Source: an uncultured Candidatus Saccharibacteria bacterium
GTDB taxonomy: Bacteria; Patescibacteriota; Saccharimonadia; Saccharimonadales; Saccharimonadaceae
Length of the DNA: 64,000 nucleotides
Direction: 5' to 3'
Assembly (NCBI GenBank): GCA_938036625.1
Contig: CALHQH010000037.1
Span: forward strand, 26,339-90,338
The notes under the pieces were generated by a model. That model ran no database searches. It worked only from the letters and a program-made list of their open reading frames with translations, and was not told the origin of the DNA. This document shows positions 52,033 to 59,476 of the stretch, in pieces (positions within the stretch are counted from its first letter, which is position 1; every line of letters starts with the position of its first letter). Both the position numbers and the translations under genes were made by a program.

Positions 52033-52473
52033 ATGGCAGCCACTCCACGCATCTTCTATACCGATGGCAGCGCCAGCCCCAACCCTGGCCCGGGAGGCTA
52101 TGCCGTTATTGAGCAGGGTAAGCCCGTAGCGCTGGGCAGCGAGCCAGGCAACACGACGAACATTCGTATGGAGGGGATGGCCCTCATCGCAGCCATGCAG
52201 CTGGCTGGGGCTGAGGAGTGTGAGATTCATACCGATAGCGAATTTTGGGTTAATGTCCTTACCAAGTGGGCACCTGGCTGGGCAGCCAAGGGCTGGCGCA
52301 AGAGCAGCGGGCCCATCAAGAACCTTGAGCTCGTCCAAGAAGCCTATGCGCTTTATACCACCGTGCAGCCGAAGCTCATCTGGGTGCGCGGCCACAACGG
52401 CCATGAGCAAAACGAGCTGGCCGACCAATGGGCTAACCGAGCACGAGCTGGGAAGCGGCTTGGAGGGGAATGA
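52033..52473 (+). CDS. rnhA: ribonuclease HI
   Basis: Cuts RNA in RNA-DNA hybrids. The 146-residue protein has the four catalytic acids: Asp11 in FYTDGSASPNPGPGG, Glu47 in RMEGMALIAAM, Asp68 in IHTDSEFWV and Asp131 in NELADQWAN, with GHNGHEQNE before the last. The basic protrusion of E. coli RNase HI is present in reduced form (KGWRKSSGPIKN). The start ATG 52033 lies 1 nt after the stop of the preceding gene. Confidence 0.93.
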   Translation: MAATPRIFYTDGSASPNPGPGGYAVIEQGKPVALGSEPGNTTNIRMEGMALIAAMQLAGAEECEIHTDSEFWVNVLTKWAPGWAAKGWRKSSGPIKNLELVQEAYALYTTVQPKLIWVRGHNGHEQNELADQWANRARAGKRLGGE

Positions 52474-52481
52474 ACAGCAAG

Positions 52482-52507
52482 AAACCGGTCATAGCGACCG
52501 GTTTTTT
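52482..52507 (+). terminator. intrinsic terminator of rnhA
   Basis: AAACCGGTC / GACCGGTTT, nine base pairs with a 5-nt loop, then TTT. Confidence 0.85.
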
Positions 52508-52736
52508 AGTTATGGAAAATCTGGCTGCGGAGTGCTTACTCTGTATAAAAGAATGTATACCCTATGTACCAGACTCAAGCTCGTTGAATAGCCTTGGATC
52601 GTAGCCAAGCAGCTGAATAGCTCGTTCTTCCTCTAACTTAGAGCTGGCTGCTGCTTGAGCGGTAGCTTGGGCAGCAGTATCTTTCTTGTCGTGTTGTGCT
52701 GCATCGACGAGGTAGGTATCTCTAGCATAAATATAT

Positions 52737-52742
52737 GCTATA
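52737..52742 (+). promoter_or_regulatory. -10 box of the metK leader transcript
   Basis: TATACT about 19 nt before the riboswitch, the right distance for a start site just upstream of helix P1. Confidence 0.5.
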
Positions 52743-52760
52743 CTATTACCAATATCACTA

Positions 52761-52859
52761 ATATCCAGAGTGCGACGAGGGACTGGCCCGATGACTCGCC
52801 AGCAACCTGCTCGGGAAGCGAGTAAGGTGCTAATTCCAGCCTGTGCGCAGGGAAGATAT
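52761..52859 (+). promoter_or_regulatory. SAM-I (S-box) riboswitch aptamer
   Basis: The S-box core is present: GAGGGACTGGCCCGATGA, then CAGCAACC, then GGTGCTAATTCC. Helices are visible as P1 ATATC (52761-52765) / GATAT (52855-52859), P2 CGAG/CTCG around the kink-turn, P3 CTCG/CGAG around GGAAG, and P4 CCTG-TGCG-CAGG. S-adenosylmethionine binding should turn off the downstream gene, which makes SAM (metK). Confidence 0.93.
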
Positions 52860-52878
52860 GAGACGCGTAAGAGAGCAG

Positions 52879-52917
52879 CTCCTTTCTCGCCTGGTAGTGC
52901 AGGATAAGAGAAGGGAG
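52879..52917 (+). promoter_or_regulatory. expression platform: hairpin masking the metK ribosome site
   Basis: CTCCTTTCTC (52879-52888) pairs with GAGAAGGGAG (52908-52917), the metK Shine-Dalgarno, with one G-U pair. A nested CCTG/CAGG helix (52890-52893 with 52900-52903) supports it. There is no T-run, so control of translation initiation is predicted rather than termination. Confidence 0.7.
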
Positions 52918-52923
52918 TTTTTT

Positions 52924-53934
52924 ATGACAGCAACGACTATAGCATCAGCACAATTCCGCACCGCCGAGAGCGTGAGCCCAGGCCACCCCGATAAGCTGTG
53001 CGACCAAATGAGCGACGCCATCCTTGATGCCTATCTAGCCTGCGACCCACAGGCGCGCGTGGCAGTGGAAGTGTGCGGTGGCCATGGCACGGTGTTTGTG
53101 ACAGGCGAAGTGACGTCGCAGGTGACGGTGGCAGTGGCACCGATTGTGCAGCGTTTGGCGGGGAATGAGGTAGAGATAATTGAGCATATTGCTCAGCAGA
53201 GCCCAGAGATTGCTCGCGGTGTGGATGATGGCGGGGCAGGTGACCAAGGGGTGATGATTGGCTATGCCTGCAACGAAACGCCTGAGCTGCTCCCACTCGA
53301 AACAGTGCTGGCGCGGCGATTGAACCAATTTTTGTATCAACGTTGGCCCTACGATGGCAAAACGCAAGTAACACTGCGTGGCGGGCAGATAACGGCAATT
53401 GTTGCAAGCTTCCAACACACGCCAAAAGACGAATTAACAGAGGCGGTAGAGGAGTGGCTTCAGCAGCAGACGTATGTGAACATATTTTTTAAGGATAAAC
53501 AATATGATGCGCCAGTCTTGCTCTGCAACCCAGCAGGGGATTGGCAGATTGGTGGCTTTGCGGCTGATGCTGGCCTGACGGGGCGCAAGCTCATCGTTGA
53601 TAATTATGGGCCACGCGTGCCAATTGGTGGTGGGGCCTTTAGCGGTAAGGATGCCACCAAGGTGGATCGCTCGGCGGCGTATATGGCGCGGCGCATTGCG
53701 GTGGATTATCTGCAGCAGCATCATGCGCAGGAGGTGCTGGTGCGCCTGGCGTATGCAATCGGCCACGACCAGCCCGTCGAGGCGACCGCCATCATCGATG
53801 GGGTAGAGCAGCCCATCACAGGCTACGACCTCAGCCCGCATGGCATTATCACCACACTCCAGCTCACTCAGCCCATCTACGAGCCAACCGCTCGCTGGGG
53901 GCACTTTGGCGAGGGGTTTGTGTGGGATCGGTAG
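52924..53934 (+). CDS. metK: S-adenosylmethionine synthetase, compact form
   Basis: Makes SAM from methionine and ATP. Signatures: AESVSPGHPDKLCDQ, GAGDQGVMIGYA, DAGLTGRKLIVDNYG and GGGAFSGKDATKVDRS read in parts. At 336 residues it is about 50 shorter than the usual enzyme; all catalytic blocks are kept, and loops in the central and C-terminal parts are reduced. The start ATG 52924 has GAAGGGAG 6 nt upstream, which is the masked site of the riboswitch. A terminator-like structure follows before the convergent gene. Confidence 0.95.
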   Translation: MTATTIASAQFRTAESVSPGHPDKLCDQMSDAILDAYLACDPQARVAVEVCGGHGTVFVTGEVTSQVTVAVAPIVQRLAGNEVEIIEHIAQQSPEIARGVDDGGAGDQGVMIGYACNETPELLPLETVLARRLNQFLYQRWPYDGKTQVTLRGGQITAIVASFQHTPKDELTEAVEEWLQQQTYVNIFFKDKQYDAPVLLCNPAGDWQIGGFAADAGLTGRKLIVDNYGPRVPIGGGAFSGKDATKVDRSAAYMARRIAVDYLQQHHAQEVLVRLAYAIGHDQPVEATAIIDGVEQPITGYDLSPHGIITTLQLTQPIYEPTARWGHFGEGFVWDR

Positions 53935-53983
53935 GGTGCTAGGTTGAGCCCTTACTGGTAGGATATGAGTGTCTAAATCTTGT

Positions 53984-54061
53984 ACAATTCTTTTCTCATT
54001 CTGTTCCGTTACATCTCTCAAAAACCACCTCACTATAGAGAAAGAATTGTAGTATTTTTTT
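53984..54061 (+). terminator. probable metK terminator with large loop
   Basis: ACAATTCTTTTCT (53984-53996) pairs with AGAAAGAATTGT (54039-54050) with one bulged T, followed by AGTATTTTTTT. Confidence 0.5.
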
Positions 54062-54075
54062 GAGCGAGCAGCTAA

Positions 54076-54816
54076 TTAAACTGTGCTATGAGTAGTATCG
54101 TGCTGATCGTAGCTCTCGTACACTGCGTCGAGGTAGGGAGAGAGTGTCTCGCGCACGTCGTGTTGTAGTGTCTCGTAGCCAGATGGGTCGCGCAGCGCAT
54201 CGCTTATTTCATACTGGGCAAGGAGGGCAGACTGATCTGGCATAACGCGATCTACGACTTGCGCTAGTGCAGCTGTGTCGAATGGGTTGATTAGTACGGA
54301 TGAGTCTTGCTCACTATTACGCTCATGTATCATCTGTTGCAAGTCGCGCACCGTGCTGGTGACGGGCTGGTATTGCTCACCGATGAGCTTGCGCAGCTGC
54401 TGTGTCTTCCGGTGAGCGCGCCAATGAGCAAATGGGCTATAATGCCCATGGTCGGCCAACATAGCTCGGCCGCAAACAGCAGCAGGAGTGCCAATCAGTG
54501 ATGCAGCAGACCCAATCGTAAAGCCTGTTACCATTTCTTGCATTGGTGTGCCGTCAAATCCATACGCATAGGTTGCCGCAGCCATTGCGCATGCACCAAG
54601 TGTGCCAATGCTTAGACCGGCTTCGGCGTACTCTTCAAGCAGTGTCACATCTCGTTCGCCAAACTGTGGTAGCACTTTGTGATTGCGACTGCGGATGTAG
54701 GCGATGGTGGCGTCTGGATCGACAGCGTCGAGCAGGGGCTGCGGGCAATCGGCCCACACATGTACTCCGTCATTTATATCTTTGGGGGCGTAGTTGTATC
54801 GAGATAGCAGTGCCAT
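54076..54816 (-). CDS. hypothetical protein with a hydrophobic hairpin, 246 aa
   Basis: Not recognised. Two Ala/Gly-rich hydrophobic stretches (about 67-86 and 95-118) could form a membrane hairpin; the rest is soluble and charged, with a helical C-terminal half. GAGGAGAG lies 7 nt before the ATG on the minus strand. It is convergent with metK and divergent from the gene at 54967. Confidence 0.6.
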   Translation of the reverse strand: MALLSRYNYAPKDINDGVHVWADCPQPLLDAVDPDATIAYIRSRNHKVLPQFGERDVTLLEEYAEAGLSIGTLGACAMAAATYAYGFDGTPMQEMVTGFTIGSAASLIGTPAAVCGRAMLADHGHYSPFAHWRAHRKTQQLRKLIGEQYQPVTSTVRDLQQMIHERNSEQDSSVLINPFDTAALAQVVDRVMPDQSALLAQYEISDALRDPSGYETLQHDVRETLSPYLDAVYESYDQHDTTHSTV

Positions 54817-54954
54817 ACGTCTCTCCTCTCGCTTAGAATAAGTAATATACCTATAGTAGAAGCGTGTTGTTGTAATGTCAAGGCTGTGGATTTGTGAGTG
54901 AAGTAGATGTAACCGTGTTTGTGTGATTGCATTTTTCGCCCCATTGTGCTTTAC

Positions 54955-54966
54955 TATAATAATTCT
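54955..54966 (+). promoter_or_regulatory. leaderless promoter
   Basis: TATAAT 54955-54960, 6 nt (AATTCT), ATG 54967. It selects this start over an in-frame ATG 48 nt upstream. Confidence 0.7.
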
Positions 54967-55494
54967 ATGCGCGAAACAATTGTGACACCCAAATCAGCAG
55001 CAACTGCGTATGTAAGTGCGTTTTTTGTTGGTGAAGAGCGCCCAGCAGCGCGGCTTGGTATGGTGACCGACCTTACCTTTGATAGTAGAGGCATGCCAGA
55101 GTTTGATATAGCAATTGGTAATTATGGAGCACACTCGCAGCTTGCTCGGCGGGCTGGTAAGCATAATTTGCGTGCACCATTGCCACTGTGCTGTGCATAT
55201 GACCAAGGCATGGCGCGTGGGTGGTTTGATGAAACACTTGGTGGTAGTGTGGCGTACGATACATATAATTTGCGCGAGACAAGCATGCAGACGCCCAAAG
55301 AAACGCGGCGTATATTGGCACTTGGTGGCTTGGTAGTAGCACATTTTCTGGATAATCCACAGCAGACACTCCTTGCGCACCTTAGTAGTCGGCAAGCAGT
55401 GGCAATGCAGTCATTTAATACAGCGCAACTGCAAGCACTTGAGCAAACGCACTACGCGCAGCTCATCCCTGGTAGTGCAACATTACCACAATAG
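54967..55494 (+). CDS. hypothetical protein, 175 aa
   Basis: Not recognised. Soluble, with a beta-rich first half (YVSAFFVGEERPAARLGMVTD read in part), paired Cys (PLCCAYD), the motif MARGWFDE, and a C-terminal helix LALGGLVVAHFLDNPQQ. Similar spacing of RGW.(G/D)E and the final helix in the gene at 50087 suggests distant paralogy. Expressed from a leaderless promoter, followed by the helicase gene with its own promoter. Confidence 0.65.
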   Translation: MRETIVTPKSAATAYVSAFFVGEERPAARLGMVTDLTFDSRGMPEFDIAIGNYGAHSQLARRAGKHNLRAPLPLCCAYDQGMARGWFDETLGGSVAYDTYNLRETSMQTPKETRRILALGGLVVAHFLDNPQQTLLAHLSSRQAVAMQSFNTAQLQALEQTHYAQLIPGSATLPQ

Positions 55495-55529
55495 ACTACA
55501 CATATTTTGCCTCTCACCCCACAACCTTG

Positions 55530-55542
55530 TATACTAGAGCCT
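55530..55542 (+). promoter_or_regulatory. near-leaderless promoter of the Pif1-like helicase gene
   Basis: TATACT 55530-55535, 7 nt, ATG 55543. Confidence 0.6.
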
Positions 55543-57075
55543 ATGGATCAGACACTTGCACAGGAGATTTTGCGTAGTGGTCAGAGTGCGCTGCTGACAG
55601 GGCCAGCGGGCACGGGCAAGACGTATGTGTTGGGGCAGTTCATCCGCCAGTGTAAGGCGGATGGCAAGTATGTGTCCGTCACCGCCACGACGGGGCTTGC
55701 GGCGACACACCTGGGTGGCAGCACCATCCACGCATGGGCGGGGATTGGCATCCACGATAGCTTGCCGAACAATTTTTTTGATCACCTGTCGAAGACGCGG
55801 CGCGATATCATTACTAAGACAGATGTGCTTATCATCGATGAGATTAGTATGCTACACGACTATCGCCTGGATATGATCGACGAAGTGTGCCGCCGGGTGC
55901 GTGAGGTGCCGAATCAGCCTTTTGGTGGGCTGCAGGTAGTGATGAGCGGAGACTTCTTTCAGCTCCCGCCTGTTAATCGCGATGGCGGGCGGCAGGGGAG
56001 CTTTGTGGTGCAGTCGCAAGCCTGGCGTCAGCTCGACCCAGCCATTCTGTACCTCGACCAGCAATACCGCCAGCAAGAGGGCGACGCTCTGCTCGATATC
56101 CTAACGGCTATGCGAGCTGGTGATCTGCGCCGACGCCATGCCGAGCAATTACTGGCCCGCACAGAGGTAGAGCCACCTCACGAGAGCGACCTAACCGAGC
56201 TTCATACCGTCAATATCGACGTCGATCGGATCAACCAAGCCCGCCTCGCTGAGCTGCCTGGCGACGAAGTATCGTACCAGCGCAGCAGCACTGGTGGGCA
56301 AAATTATGTCGATGCCTTGCAGCGGAGCATCCTCGCGCCAGAGGTGCTGGTGCTCAAGCGGGGTGCACTGGTGATGGCTATCAAGAACGACCAAGCACGG
56401 CGCTTTGCTAATGGGAGCATTGGCCAGGTAGCAGGCTTCGAGCCAGACACAGACTACCCGGTGGTGGAATTTCGTAATGGCCATGTGGTGACAATGCAGC
56501 CCGACACCTGGGAGCTGCGCGATGGTACGCGCAAGCGGGCCAGTATCTCGCAGTTGCCGCTGCGCCTGGCTTGGGCGATTACTGTGCACAAGAGCCAGGG
56601 GATGACGCTCGATAGCGCGCGCATCGACCTGCGCAAAGCCTTCGTCCCGGGCATGGGCTATGTGGCACTGAGCCGCGTCAAAAGTCTCGACAATATATAT
56701 CTCACTGGCATCAACCGCATGGCGCTTACCATGAGTGACGAAGCCTATATCATTGATACGCAGCTTCGCACTCGTGCCGCCCAAGATGCCGAGCGCTTTG
56801 CCCATCTGCGCGAACAGGCTGCTCAGCGTGCTACGATGCCGCAGAAGAAGCCAACGGGCAAAACTGGCAGCACCAGCTGGGCGGCCAAGATCGCCACAAT
56901 GCGCCAGACCCACCCCAACGCCTACAAACCATGGACAAAAGTTGACGATGAGACGCTCAAGCAGGCCTTCGTCCAGGGCGTGAGTATCCGCCAGCTCAGC
57001 CGTACCCTCGGCCGGCACGAAGGTTCGATAAAAATGCGACTGCAAAAGCATTTTGGCGAGGATGCGGTGCAGTAG
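55543..57075 (+). CDS. Pif1/RecD2-like SF1B DNA helicase, 510 aa
   Basis: A 5'-3' helicase acting on DNA with G4 or replication-block roles in the family. Walker A is GPAGTGKT (20-27), motif Ia TATTGLAATHLGGSTIHAWAG in context, Walker B LIIDEISML, then GDFFQLPP, YRQ, AITVHKSQGMTLD and YVALSRVKS, in the order expected for Pif1. After the helicase core a basic linker leads to a 60-residue C-terminal domain (KPWTKVDDETLKQAF, then SIRQLSRTLGRHEGSIKMRL), a helix-turn-helix type module found in many bacterial Pif1-like proteins. The gene is GC-rich like the core genome. Confidence 0.92.
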   Translation: MDQTLAQEILRSGQSALLTGPAGTGKTYVLGQFIRQCKADGKYVSVTATTGLAATHLGGSTIHAWAGIGIHDSLPNNFFDHLSKTRRDIITKTDVLIIDEISMLHDYRLDMIDEVCRRVREVPNQPFGGLQVVMSGDFFQLPPVNRDGGRQGSFVVQSQAWRQLDPAILYLDQQYRQQEGDALLDILTAMRAGDLRRRHAEQLLARTEVEPPHESDLTELHTVNIDVDRINQARLAELPGDEVSYQRSSTGGQNYVDALQRSILAPEVLVLKRGALVMAIKNDQARRFANGSIGQVAGFEPDTDYPVVEFRNGHVVTMQPDTWELRDGTRKRASISQLPLRLAWAITVHKSQGMTLDSARIDLRKAFVPGMGYVALSRVKSLDNIYLTGINRMALTMSDEAYIIDTQLRTRAAQDAERFAHLREQAAQRATMPQKKPTGKTGSTSWAAKIATMRQTHPNAYKPWTKVDDETLKQAFVQGVSIRQLSRTLGRHEGSIKMRLQKHFGEDAVQ

Positions 57076-57211
57076 CGCATTGTTACCTCAAAGTCTGGGG
57101 TCGTTTCATGCTTCTCAATAGATTACAGTAAACAAAAATGAATGTTCTTATAACATGCTCAGCTCCTATACGAGCGTTGCAAACTTCTGAGCAGCTCCCG
57201 TAGTTTACTAA

Positions 57212-57241
57212 TTGACAAATCTCCTAGATATCTCTTACAAT
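57212..57241 (+). promoter_or_regulatory. promoter of the (AG)n gene
   Basis: TTGACA (57212-57217), 18 bp, TACAAT (57236-57241), then a leader of about 22 nt with AAGGAG. Confidence 0.65.
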
Positions 57242-57269
57242 AAAGTAATCTAGACAATAAGGAGAAAAT

Positions 57270-58098
57270 ATGGCAAATCCAGAGAGAGAGAGAGAGAGCC
57301 TTAACAGACAGCGCTGAGCGCCGAAGTATAGAAGACTCCACGATCATCCAGTCGTTGGGCCAGTTGTTGACCCATCGTGTAATCACGCTAGAAAATACAT
57401 CACCAAGTACAGCCAGTATCATAAAACAACCAACAGGCACTGCCTCCATCCGACAGAATAGTGTTTTCCTTAGCGCTCGAGAAAAGATGAAAGACACTAG
57501 TTTCATTATGTTAGGGTATGTAAAGGAATCTCAAGCGACCATGCGGCTTAATTCACATGATATTGCCTATGTAGAGATGAACTCGTCTGGAAGGGTATCT
57601 CTTGAAAAAAACGAGACGGGTGTGATAGCGACGAGCGGGTTGATGGGCTGCACTGGTGTGGCTGGTTTTGCAAAAAATCGAGATGGAAAAATTCAATCAT
57701 TTGTTTCGCATTATGATGCTCTGAGTCAGGATAGCCGCATAACAAGAAAAGATAGTCCGGTCAATCGGGACCTCTATACTTTTCGCTACCAAGTAGAAAA
57801 AGACGACACCCAAAATACGCCATTGTATGTTGTTTCATATCCTGCATCGAGTCGCTATGATCAGGATTATGGTAAGCGACGGGGAGTGTTTCGAGAATGG
57901 CATTATATGGATCAGATCAATACTACAATAGCGCAGCTGGGCAAAAACGCACAAGTCCTCCTCTTGCCATATGAGCTTAACTCGCAAGGTCACTCTCTTG
58001 CGAGTGGCCGTATGGATGGCAAAGAAGGGATATTTTGGGATGGTGTCTATATTGATTTTGCTGACTATATTGGCGATACGGTAACTAACAAACAGTAA
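57270..58098 (+). CDS. phase-variable candidate gene, out of frame in this sequence, product unknown
   Basis: ATG 57270 follows a perfect AAGGAG (spacing 5) and a consensus promoter, but it reads only 15 codons to TGA 57315. After codon 4 lies (AG)9 at 57281-57298. The long frame downstream (to 58098) is open back to 57244 but has no start signal of its own; it joins the ATG frame exactly if the tract has 10 (or 7) units, giving a 276-residue protein beginning MANPERERERALT. I recognise no family. A GxMGCTG segment and SFVSHYD 20 residues later have the Cys-His spacing of CheD/CNF-type deamidases, a weak lead. DNA is AT-rich. A sequencing error in the tract is the alternative. Confidence 0.65.
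57281..57298 (+). repeat. (AG)9 dinucleotide tract inside a coding start
   Basis: Nine uninterrupted AG units, 11 nt after the A of the start codon. Change by one unit switches the downstream frame. Confidence 0.95.
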
Positions 58099-58127
58099 CA
58101 AGTTTAGTTATAAAGGTATAGTTGTAG

Positions 58128-58139
58128 TAGAATAGCTAC
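58128..58139 (+). promoter_or_regulatory. leaderless promoter of the KwaB-like gene
   Basis: TAGAAT 58128-58133, 6 nt (AGCTAC), ATG 58140. Confidence 0.55.
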
Positions 58140-59255
58140 ATGCATAACGAACCAAACACACAAACCCCCACCACCGATACCACCCCAGTAACGCCACCAG
58201 AGCTAGCTGCTGCGCCGCAGAGTGATGCAGACGTAGCCGCCCATGCCGAGGCTCAGCCAACAGATACTACCACACAGCCTACTGCTGACACGTCTACCAA
58301 TGCTACCGACATCTTCCTCTGGGCAAACCAAGCCGACCGCGACAAAGACCAGCTGGAGGTGGATCTCTTTCTCTTTACCAAGGGCTATACAGTATATGCC
58401 ACCAACTATGCAGCTGAGCTCAAGGCGCAGCTCAAGGTGCTCTTCCTCTACGATATGATCACAGCAGTGCAGACGGGTGCAGCGACTGGCCTGATGGTGC
58501 GGGACTTTGAGGCGGCCAAGGCGGAGGAGAATGTCCTCGAGCGCACCACGCTCGACCGGGTGGTGCACGCTCAGGAAGTCATCGAGCAGATCACCTACAG
58601 CGAGGCAGATCTCGAGACCTTCAACGAGGGTGACCATGAGTTTAAGAAGGTTAAGGGTATCATTGCGCGCTTCCGGATGGGCACAGATGGCGAGCCATTC
58701 TTTGTGGCCAAGCTACTACCACAGTCGCAGGTGCTCAAGGGAGCAACCGCCTGGATGTACAGTGGTGGGTCGTTCCAGCCATTTGTGGCTGATGCTGGCC
58801 TACGCATCACGCCGGATAATCAGGTATTGATCGTTGGCAACGATATCTTTGCCTTTAGCGAGAGTAAATTCGTCCGGCTCTTTGGCTACGATGCCAAGAA
58901 ACACGCTGTGGCGGAGGAGAAGATTGCTGCCATCACTCAGCAGTTCAAGCTTACCTTGCCTGAGGGTTTGACGCTCGATCGCCTGGTGCGCGACACGCCA
59001 GCGCTGGTGGCTAAACTGCAAAAGCTCGATCCCGCCCAAGTGACACAAGATCAACTCGTCGACCACGCTGACGAAATGGGCCTCGGCCTGATGACGGACG
59101 ACGCGGCAGGGAGTATCATTATCATGGATGCCAAGGATGCGGCCGTTTTCGTCAATCTCCTCAACGACGACTACGTCACGAGCGACCTGACCGGCGTCAA
59201 ATACGAAATGCGCGGCAAGAAGATCTTGCGCGAGAATGAGCAATTGCCGGAGTAG
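58140..59255 (+). CDS. KwaB-like (DUF4868) protein, 371 aa
   Basis: DUF4868 is the family of KwaB, one of the two proteins of the Kiwa anti-phage system. The match rests on the family plan: a strand pair KGIIARFRMG and FFVAKLLPQS, a strand with DNQVLIVGNDIFAF, the FVRLFGYDAKK region, a long helical part, and the final NLLNDDYVTSDLTGVKYEMRGKK in parts, where the .LLNDDY..S.LTG..Y...(S/G)K end is typical. The first 55 residues are a disordered Thr/Pro/Ala-rich extension. No KwaA-type membrane gene is adjacent, so this is an orphan. The phase-variable candidate lies 41 nt upstream. Confidence 0.65.
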   Translation: MHNEPNTQTPTTDTTPVTPPELAAAPQSDADVAAHAEAQPTDTTTQPTADTSTNATDIFLWANQADRDKDQLEVDLFLFTKGYTVYATNYAAELKAQLKVLFLYDMITAVQTGAATGLMVRDFEAAKAEENVLERTTLDRVVHAQEVIEQITYSEADLETFNEGDHEFKKVKGIIARFRMGTDGEPFFVAKLLPQSQVLKGATAWMYSGGSFQPFVADAGLRITPDNQVLIVGNDIFAFSESKFVRLFGYDAKKHAVAEEKIAAITQQFKLTLPEGLTLDRLVRDTPALVAKLQKLDPAQVTQDQLVDHADEMGLGLMTDDAAGSIIIMDAKDAAVFVNLLNDDYVTSDLTGVKYEMRGKKILRENEQLPE

Positions 59256-59260
59256 GGAAG

Positions 59261-59393
59261 AGATATTTTCTGTGTCTAGCTAGTATCATGCTATTGGACA
59301 AGAAAATATCTGGAGGCCAGCGACCAAGCAAGCGGGAGAGCTCTGTTATATCATCTGGCCGGAACATTTTCGGTTCGATGGCATGATACTAGC
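59261..59393. repeat. nested and competing inverted repeats, possible structured RNA
   Basis: AGATATTTTCT (59261-59271) pairs perfectly with AGAAAATATCT (59301-59311). GCTAGTATCATGC (59279-59291) pairs perfectly with GCATGATACTAGC (59381-59393). The second left arm lies in the loop of the first pair, so the two helices compete or form a pseudoknot. GGCCAG (about 59315) and CTGGCC (59355-59360) can pair inside the larger one. No gene overlaps it. Confidence 0.55.
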
Positions 59394-59463
59394 CTCTGAG
59401 GTAGCCGCTCGTGATAACTGCATCCACCCAATAATTCTATTTTTCTTAATCCTCTGCTGATGG

Positions 59464-59476
59464 TACAATAAGCATT
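59464..59476 (+). promoter_or_regulatory. near-leaderless promoter of the GH1 gene
   Basis: TACAAT 59464-59469, 7 nt, ATG 59477. Confidence 0.6.

Noticed and set aside
57355..58098. TTG 57355 as the real start of the gene after the AG tract
   Set aside because: No ribosome site or -10 box precedes it, whereas ATG 57270 has both a consensus promoter and AAGGAG.
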